Shown here piece by piece: positions 4,656 through 9,368 of a stretch of 9,368 bases of DNA. The stretch is taken from contig CAKQCC010000027.1 of the NCBI GenBank assembly GCA_934216625.1, positions 1-9,368 of the forward strand. The letters run 5' to 3'. The stretch is from an uncultured Lactobacillaceae bacterium. GTDB taxonomy: Bacteria; Bacillota; Bacilli; Lactobacillales; Lactobacillaceae. Made by a program: the position numbers and the translations under genes. The notes under the pieces are model-generated. The model did no database searches and was not told where the DNA came from. It saw only the letters and a list, made by a program, of their open reading frames with translations. Each line of letters starts with the position of its first letter. Within the stretch, counting starts at the first letter, position 1.

Positions 4656-6434
4656 TCAACGTTTTCGGGCCCAAATCAACTTCGCCAGCAGTAAAATCCA
4701 GGTCACGGCCGTAATTCCCATAATCACATCCATACTAAAGTCCGGAAAGTACTTTAAGCTGACGACGTTCCGACCGGGCCGGGCTTTCGCGATTAACGCC
4801 CCCGCCTTCGTAATGCGGGGATGCTTCAGCAAACGACCGTTCATGTAAACCTGGGACTGGTGATAAACCGCCACCGGAATAATTTGTCGCCGTGGCCTCG
4901 CGGATCGGCAGTCCCAGCTAGTGATTAACTGATTACGACCGTAAATTTGGCGATGAACCAGGTGACTGGGGACGTCAAATTGAACCCGATCGAGATAATA
5001 AGGATGAATCCGGTAATAATCTTGATTCGTGGTCAGCGGCGCACTCGACGGCAAGTAATCCGGAGTTTCTTTATCAACGTCAACCACGGCGCGTTTTAAA
5101 TCAGTCGAATAATAATCATTGCGAAGGTGCTGGGGAGTAACTTTAGCAACCCGAACGACGCCCATCGGTTGATTTAGGACCCGGGGCGACCAAAATTGTT
5201 GAACCTCACCGTTAATGTAGCTCCTCAGGCTGCCGACCGAAAAAATTAGCAGCAGTAATAAAAGACCGCTTTTGATCAGCTGCGGATTTAAACCGTGAAA
5301 ATGCTGAAACGAAAACCGCAGCGGTGTCGAGCAGGTTTCACCAAACGCCAGTAAAATCATGATCACAGCAATCACCAGTATCCGACGGGGAAATTGAATT
5401 ACGTTGGTCAACCACGGCATCGTTCGGTGAACCCAGGCCCACGGAAAGCAGCGTGACGAAATCCACAAAAAGGTCAACCCGGTAATCGCCACCGTTTTCC
5501 ATTGGTAATCAAACCGGCGCCAGCAAATTATGAGCGCAAAGATCACCAACAAGGTAATCAGGGTCAGAATCATTCCTAAATAATTAACGTAGAAGCCACC
5601 CCAACCAATCGCGTTTGCTCGGACTTGGTTCTGGGGAAAAATCGGGATGATCCGGTTGGTGGTAAACATGTTAACGATGCAGCCCCAGGCGTTACCACTC
5701 AAAAGGACCGTCAGCGCCGCGGTTTTAAAACCGTTGCCGATCATTTTAGCGGGGTGTTTCGAACGCCAGCACCCCACCGCAAACATCGGGATTAAGGCTA
5801 AAATTGCGAGTAGTGAACTGATTAGATGGGTCTGAACGATCAACGTCATAACTAGCGCCAGCGGAATCACTTTAATCTGGTGAGTCGCCAGCATCCTGGT
5901 CCCACAAAGGACCGCTAGCGGCAAAAAGACCGCTCCCCAGCCAGTAAATTCCTGGGCCGTAACCCAAACACTGACCGAATAGGAAGTCATGTATAGCGTT
6001 GCTAATACTAACGAAGCCCAGCGCTGAACGGCGTTTTTAACGCACAAAACGTACATGGACCAGCCACTGAGCGACAGCACCAGCAACGATTCAACCACCT
6101 GAAAATTAAACCAGTTCTTGCACAGTAATAATAAGCCGCCGCTCAAATAAGCCATTACCGGACCGTAAAAAGCGTTAACGATCCGCCCGGTTCGGAAAAA
6201 GCCAAAGATTGACTGGAAATAACTAAAATGACCGGTTTTAATCTGCATTGCGGTTTCGTAAAACCGGTTCATGTGAAACGTTGAATCGACTCCGGCAATA
6301 AAAACGTGGTGGCTGATCTGCGGAGCAATAATCAGCAACGCAATTGCTAAGAAAATCAGGTATGATAAAAGATTAATCCCGATTAATTCAGCTTTTGACT
6401 GGTGATGAACATTAGCGTGACGGGTTGGTCTCAT
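4656..6434 (-). CDS. Polytopic membrane protein, PTPS-related / GT-C-like family
   Basis: This 592-residue protein has about a dozen hydrophobic helices (roughly 20-40, 92-105, 112-131, 138-152, 165-178, 188-222, 238-256, 285-304, 315-326, 350-365, 388-401), then a long polar segment (about 402-565) and one last helix at 567-588 followed by ARKR. That architecture and the motif GVDSTFHMNRFYE after the first helix (D50, H54), plus QFPRR at 347-351, match the '6-pyruvoyl-tetrahydropterin synthase-related' membrane domain family. Despite its name, that family resembles GT-C glycosyltransferases and YfhO. D50 would be the acidic residue near the active site if it is a lipid-linked sugar transferase. 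Substrate unknown. AAGGA lies 9 nt before the ATG. A terminator hairpin ends just upstream of this site. The 105-residue gene follows in the same operon, and a paralog starts beyond the right edge. Confidence 0.83.
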   Translation of the reverse strand: MRPTRHANVHHQSKAELIGINLLSYLIFLAIALLIIAPQISHHVFIAGVDSTFHMNRFYETAMQIKTGHFSYFQSIFGFFRTGRIVNAFYGPVMAYLSGGLLLLCKNWFNFQVVESLLVLSLSGWSMYVLCVKNAVQRWASLVLATLYMTSYSVSVWVTAQEFTGWGAVFLPLAVLCGTRMLATHQIKVIPLALVMTLIVQTHLISSLLAILALIPMFAVGCWRSKHPAKMIGNGFKTAALTVLLSGNAWGCIVNMFTTNRIIPIFPQNQVRANAIGWGGFYVNYLGMILTLITLLVIFALIICWRRFDYQWKTVAITGLTFLWISSRCFPWAWVHRTMPWLTNVIQFPRRILVIAVIMILLAFGETCSTPLRFSFQHFHGLNPQLIKSGLLLLLLIFSVGSLRSYINGEVQQFWSPRVLNQPMGVVRVAKVTPQHLRNDYYSTDLKRAVVDVDKETPDYLPSSAPLTTNQDYYRIHPYYLDRVQFDVPSHLVHRQIYGRNQLITSWDCRSARPRRQIIPVAVYHQSQVYMNGRLLKHPRITKAGALIAKARPGRNVVSLKYFPDFSMDVIMGITAVTWILLLAKLIWARKR

Positions 6435-6455
6435 TTTCTGGCATCCTTAAAACTC

Positions 6456-6488
6456 AAAAAAGTCACACTATTCAGCTAGTGCGACTTT
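6456..6488 (-). terminator. Terminator hairpin between the YczE-like gene and the membrane-protein gene
   Basis: On the minus strand AAAGTCGCACTA pairs with TAGTGTGACTTT (12 bp, one G-T pair) around a GCTGAA loop, followed by six T. It lies about 60 nt after the YczE-like stop, and its T-run ends only 21 nt before the next ATG. It may end the first transcript or attenuate the second. Confidence 0.82.
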
Positions 6489-6546
6489 CGCTAATCTCAA
6501 TAATTTATACTAAGATTAATTCTTTTTAACCACGATTGCAAGTCGA

Positions 6547-7467
6547 CTAAACATTAATGTGGCGTCGACCAGCTTCCATCAGCAGTGAATCATAACGGCG
6601 GTCAATCGTATGACGAACCATTGCGTTACGACGCAGACTGTTCCGGGTCCGGCGAATCATTTCCTGAATCTCAGCATCCGAATATCCGGACATGTGCTGC
6701 TGGACAAAACTGGTGTGCCGGTAAGCTGACCGGGTCAAAATTACTCCGTATTTTCCGGCGTTCGCAATCCCGGTGCCAACGTGATGAATCTTCTTGTCTT
6801 GCTTACTGAAGCGATTGATCTGGTCCACCAGACCGCGACTGACGTTAATGTTCCAGAAGTTAATCAACGGCCCGGCAAAGAACGAAACGATGATGGTCAT
6901 TACCCCAACGTCACCGCCGGCCAAGAATCCGGAAACCATGAATAAAATATCCTGAGTGCTGCGCACCCATTGATACTTAGTTTTCGGGAATTTCTCAACA
7001 ATCACCGGGGCAATCGCGTCATAAGGGGCAACCCCCAGGTCAACCGACATGTAAAGCGAAGTCCCGAGCGTAAACAGTAAAATCCCGATAATTGCGTCGA
7101 CGATGATCAACGGAATGTGAATTCCTTCGGCAACGTGGTGCTCATAAACGACCGAGAAGAACTGAATCTCGTAACCAGCTAGAACCATGTTAAATAAAGT
7201 ACCAATTCCGATTTGTTTTCGATCCAAGAACAGAATAAAAACAAAAATGACAACGTTAACCGCTAACTGATAAGTACCTAAACTAATGCCTAAATGATTA
7301 GACATTCCAATATTTAAAGCCGTAAACGGATCCAGACCCACGTGGCCCATTTTCAGGAACGTGGCTCCTAAACCAATGAAAACTACACCAAGTAAAGACA
7401 CCAACGATTTTAAGACTTTACTCAAAAGGTTGTCTTTACTCTTTTGGGGATTTAAGACTCGATCCAT
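6547..7467 (-). CDS. YczE/YitT-type integral membrane protein with basic C-terminal tail
   Basis: This 306-residue protein has about five membrane segments (roughly 20-40, 62-81, 88-107, 118-141, 172-205). The repeated family motifs are GHVGLDPFTALNIGMSNHLG at 41-60 and VDLGVAPYDAIAPVI at 142-156, as in the YczE/YyaS group, whose transport role is not well defined. Typical members end near 215 residues. Here about 90 further residues follow, rich in Arg (12 Arg and 4 Lys against 7 acidic in 220-306), with a predicted helix around DAEIQEMIRRTRNSLRRNAM. This is probably a cytosolic domain for partner or lipid contact. I chose the ATG at 7467 over an in-frame ATG at 7488, because GGGAGG lies 9 nt before it and overlaps the codons just after the earlier one. 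It has its own promoter and a downstream terminator. Confidence 0.88.
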   Translation of the reverse strand: MDRVLNPQKSKDNLLSKVLKSLVSLLGVVFIGLGATFLKMGHVGLDPFTALNIGMSNHLGISLGTYQLAVNVVIFVFILFLDRKQIGIGTLFNMVLAGYEIQFFSVVYEHHVAEGIHIPLIIVDAIIGILLFTLGTSLYMSVDLGVAPYDAIAPVIVEKFPKTKYQWVRSTQDILFMVSGFLAGGDVGVMTIIVSFFAGPLINFWNINVSRGLVDQINRFSKQDKKIHHVGTGIANAGKYGVILTRSAYRHTSFVQQHMSGYSDAEIQEMIRRTRNSLRRNAMVRHTIDRRYDSLLMEAGRRHINV

Positions 7468-7509
7468 TAATAAATTCCTCCCATGCATATAAAACCGCTT
7501 ACATATCTA

Positions 7510-7537
7510 ATCTTAACACAAAAGGAGAGATTATCAA
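7510..7537 (-). promoter_or_regulatory. Predicted extended -10 promoter of the YczE-like gene
   Basis: On the minus strand TTGATA (7532-7537) lies 16 bp before TAAGAT (7510-7515), which is preceded by the TGT of an extended -10 element. Transcription would start about 35 nt before the chosen ATG. Confidence 0.5.
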
Positions 7538-7552
7538 TCATCGAAAAGAGTG

Positions 7553-8452
7553 CTAATTTGACCGAGAATCAAACGCCAGAATGAACACAACGCTTAAAAT
7601 CATAAGGCCGCCAATAATTTCGGCCCAGTTAAAGCTGGTCCCCAGAAAGACGATCGCACCAACCGTTGCCGACAGCGGCTCAAAAGTATCCAACATCCCG
7701 GCAATCGTTGGTGAAACGTACTTTAAGCTTGAAATAAACAGCATGAACGCCAGCATCGTACTAAAGACCACAATGAAGGCGACGCCCCAGAACGTTCCCC
7801 AAGTCAAGCGAGGCGGGTCAATCCAGAACGGGTGAATCATCGTAAAGATCACACCGCCAATCACCATTGCCCAGCCGACTAAAATTGAAGTTGGGTACTT
7901 TTTCAGCAGCGGAACCGGCAGCATCGTGTGTAGCGCTGCCGCAACGATCAGCAGCGCTCCGGCGATTAACGTGGCCCGACTAATCGCTAATCGGGTCAGA
8001 TCGCCTTTAGTGATCAGCAGCCAAGTGCCGATCACCGCCACCAAGACCGCTAAGCCTTCCAATTTAGTTGGAAAGCGGTGGTAAATCACAATGGTCAAGA
8101 TTACGATCAAGACCGTCCCCAAATTCTGCAAGACCGTCCCGGTTCCGGCGTTGCTGGTCTGAACCGTTACTAAGTACAGGTACTGGACCGCCACTAAACC
8201 TAAGACGGCGTAGCACAAGAACGTCAATAAATGCTGACGGTCGTGCCAAATATAAAAAACGGGGCGTTGCTTGACCAAGCCGGTAAACAATAAAATTAAA
8301 ATTCCGGCAATTGAATCCTTAACCCCCATTAACCATTCTGGTGAATAATCGGCCGATTGAAACAAGAATTGTGAAATGGGGCCCTGAATTCCCCAGCAGA
8401 ACGCACCGGCAATTGCCAGTAAGGCCCCGAGCAAACGACGATGATGACGCAC
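7553..8452 (-). CDS. EamA-domain (DMT superfamily) transporter
   Basis: This 299-residue protein of the 10-TM drug/metabolite transporter superfamily is likely an exporter or importer of a small metabolite at the cell membrane. Two EamA repeats are visible. The first is about residues 8-147, opening LLAIAGAFCWGIQGPISQFL and ending VAVIGTWLLITKG. The second is about 160-294, with the family's typical late motif DTFEPLSATVGAIVFLG at 255-271, then GGLMILSVVF. The length is normal. The start is GTG at 8452; AGGAG lies 8 nt upstream, and no ATG candidate in this frame is near a ribosome site. The N-terminus MRHHRR puts a positive charge inside, consistent with orientation. It is divergent from the glycosylase gene (68-bp gap) and 85 bp upstream of the YczE-like gene, which has its own promoter. 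The substrate cannot be told from sequence. Confidence 0.92.
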   Translation of the reverse strand: MRHHRRLLGALLAIAGAFCWGIQGPISQFLFQSADYSPEWLMGVKDSIAGILILLFTGLVKQRPVFYIWHDRQHLLTFLCYAVLGLVAVQYLYLVTVQTSNAGTGTVLQNLGTVLIVILTIVIYHRFPTKLEGLAVLVAVIGTWLLITKGDLTRLAISRATLIAGALLIVAAALHTMLPVPLLKKYPTSILVGWAMVIGGVIFTMIHPFWIDPPRLTWGTFWGVAFIVVFSTMLAFMLFISSLKYVSPTIAGMLDTFEPLSATVGAIVFLGTSFNWAEIIGGLMILSVVFILAFDSRSN

Positions 8453-8480
8453 GCGATCAGCTCCTATTAATTAAATAAGT

Positions 8481-8486
8481 TATAAT
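8481..8486 (+). promoter_or_regulatory. Candidate -10 box of the glycosylase gene in a divergent promoter region
   Basis: The 68-bp gap between the divergent transporter and glycosylase genes contains a perfect TATAAT on plus, 34 nt before the ATG. I find no good -35 box at 16-18 bp. The minus-strand reading of the same AT-rich core (TATTATAAC) may serve the transporter gene, also without a clear -35. Confidence 0.4.
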
Positions 8487-8520
8487 AAACAAGAAATGCT
8501 AACGAAGAAGGTCAAACCAA

Positions 8521-9159
8521 ATGCAGTTACTTAATCAACTTGATCAATTTTTCAATCATCGTTCCACCACCAAAATTGCTAAAGATTTGCTTGGCAAGCG
8601 GTTCACGTACCGCCACACCAGCGCCTGGATTGTTGAAACGGAAGCCTATTTGGGTGCTAAAGACCAGGCTGCTCACGCCTATCACCATCACAAAGCTCAT
8701 TGGAACCGAGCTCTGTACATGGCTCCCGGTACCATTTATGTCTTCACCATGTTCGGGTCTAACCTGCTCAATTTCATTACCCAGCCGGTCGGTGAACCGC
8801 AGGGAGTTTTGATCCGGGCGGCGCAGCCGGGAAACGGCGTCCTCGCTATGAAGCATCGACGCCGCACCAGCGGTTTCAACCTAACGAACGGCCCGGGCAA
8901 ACTAGCTCAGGCAATGGGTATTAGCTTAAATTTAAATACCCGGATACTAAACCAGAGCGGAATGAAGCTTGATTTAAACTCCAGCCAGGTTAAGCATCCC
9001 GCTAAAATCGGCGCTTCCGGTCGAATCGGGGTCCCCAATAAAGGCAAGTGGACCCACGTTCCGCTTCGTTATTACGTAACCGGAAATCCCTACGTTTCTA
9101 AGATGCCCAGGCGAAAGATGAACCTGAAAACGTTCGGTTGGCGAATCAATCAAGATTAA
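8521..9159 (+). CDS. DNA-3-methyladenine glycosylase, AAG/MPG family
   Basis: This base-excision repair enzyme removes alkylated purines such as 3-methyladenine from DNA. The 212-residue protein is of normal bacterial length. The motif IVETEAYLGAKDQAAHAYHH at 37-56 holds the catalytic glutamate E41, base-stacking Y43 and H52 (human E125, Y127, H136). GTIYVFTMFGSNLLNFITQP at 70-89 and GVLIRAAQP at 95-103 follow, then LTNGPGKLAQAMGI at 121-134. The residue matching human Tyr159 is Phe75, a conservative change at the base-stacking position. The stretch after H52 (HHHKAHWNR) differs from the usual R-T-x-R pattern. AAGGT lies 7 nt before the ATG. The 3' end overlaps the convergent membrane-protein gene by 14 bp and has no terminator of its own. 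Confidence 0.94.
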   Translation: MQLLNQLDQFFNHRSTTKIAKDLLGKRFTYRHTSAWIVETEAYLGAKDQAAHAYHHHKAHWNRALYMAPGTIYVFTMFGSNLLNFITQPVGEPQGVLIRAAQPGNGVLAMKHRRRTSGFNLTNGPGKLAQAMGISLNLNTRILNQSGMKLDLNSSQVKHPAKIGASGRIGVPNKGKWTHVPLRYYVTGNPYVSKMPRRKMNLKTFGWRINQD

Positions 9160-9368
9160 CCCAAATTTTCATCCACAGCCGCGGCCAAAAGCACCTGATC
9201 ATTTCAACGATCAGTAAAATCAGCCACGTCAACGGCATCGCGATACTCATGAGTTCGAAAATAATGCCGGGCTGATAACGTGTCACCAGTCGATTAAAAC
9301 CGGGTCGATCGTGATATTTAACCGCCCCAATCAGCGTCAGATGAGGATGAACCAACCGACCGTTAGCC
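9146..9368 (-). CDS. C-terminal end of a second PTPS-related / GT-C-like membrane protein
   Basis: Only the last 74 codons are inside the window; the gene runs off the right edge. The visible part reads ANGRLVHPHLTLIGAVKYHD, then RPGFNRLVTRYQPG, then a final membrane helix (PLTWLILLIVEM) and a short tail ending KIWVNLD. It aligns with the C-terminus of the 592-residue membrane protein at 4656-6434. Shared positions include NGRL, HP, a T and GA, RPG-x-N, Y-x-P and TW followed by a Leu-rich helix, with one gap. It is therefore a paralog, including the polar segment before the last helix. The TTG at 9355 is an internal codon, not a start, because the frame continues upstream to the edge. Its TGA lies inside the end of the glycosylase gene on the other strand. 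Confidence 0.8.
   Translation of the reverse strand, partial: ANGRLVHPHLTLIGAVKYHDRPGFNRLVTRYQPGIIFELMSIAMPLTWLILLIVEMIRCFWPRLWMKIWVNLD

Noticed and set aside
4412..4714. Plus-strand 100-codon frame opposite the 105-residue gene
   Set aside because: There is no Shine-Dalgarno site; it crosses the gene boundary on the other strand, where both minus genes have good ribosome sites. Not fully excluded, since the 105-residue gene is itself unrecognised.
7468..7488. ATG at 7488 as the YczE-like start
   Set aside because: The strong GGGAGG site lies just after it and is correctly spaced for the ATG at 7467.
8527..8856. Minus-strand 109-codon and plus-strand 90-codon frames inside the glycosylase gene
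   Set aside because: Both overlap a clear AAG-family enzyme with intact catalytic motifs; they are shadows of its codon bias.
9353..9355. TTG at 9355 as the start of a 69-residue protein
   Set aside because: The frame stays open to the window edge, and the preceding ANGR residues match the paralog, so this is the end of a longer gene.
1..9368. CRISPR array, insertion sequence, tRNA or prophage signature
   Set aside because: I saw no spaced direct repeats, transposase motifs, cloverleaf-like segments or phage structural genes; RNase HI here is the cellular type with a hybrid-binding domain.

Overview
This window looks like chromosomal DNA of a lactic acid bacterium, probably family Lactobacillaceae. 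The evidence is purine-rich Shine-Dalgarno sites, sigma-A type promoters, short intergenic gaps with hairpin plus U-run terminators, and familiar low-GC Gram-positive protein families. These are a Maa/LacA-type acetyltransferase, an RNase HI with a hybrid-binding domain, a YczE-like membrane protein, an EamA exporter and a bacterial AAG glycosylase. Most genes are rich in CGG, CCG and GCG codons, and base composition is moderate. I see no rRNA, tRNA, CRISPR array, insertion sequence or phage module. The genus cannot be set from this alone.

Layout, left to right. (1) 1-1313, minus: a BCCT betaine/carnitine-type transporter cut by the left edge, with its own promoter. (2) 1417-2773, minus: an RNase HI followed 25 nt later by a sugar O-acetyltransferase, sitting behind a strong terminator. 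(3) 2835-2957, minus: an unrecognised 40-residue basic protein with its own strong promoter, Shine-Dalgarno site and terminator. (4) 3032-3936, minus: a flavodoxin-fold NAD(P)H oxidoreductase and a 58-residue helical protein joined by a TAATG overlap. (5) 4038-4286, plus: an 82-residue acidic protein that looks highly expressed. It converges on the next group through a perfect bidirectional terminator.

(6) 4325-6434, minus: a 592-residue polytopic membrane protein of the PTPS-related/GT-C-like type, followed 13 nt later by a very basic 105-residue protein. (7) 6547-7467, minus: a YczE-family membrane protein with an unusual basic C-terminal tail. (8) 7553-8452, minus: an EamA/DMT transporter. 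(9) 8521-9159, plus: a DNA-3-methyladenine glycosylase, transcribed divergently from the transporter. (10) 9146-9368, minus: the C-terminal end of a second membrane protein that is clearly a paralog of the one in group 6. Its 3' end overlaps the glycosylase gene by 14 bp.

There is no single obvious pathway. The region reads as a compact housekeeping/accessory neighbourhood dominated by membrane proteins. The points most worth a second look are the unrecognised small genes (40, 58, 82 and 105 residues), the paralogous pair of GT-C-like proteins, two genes whose best Shine-Dalgarno site points to an ATT codon, CaiT-like residues in the BCCT transporter, and terminator hairpins placed directly against the next gene's promoter or start.
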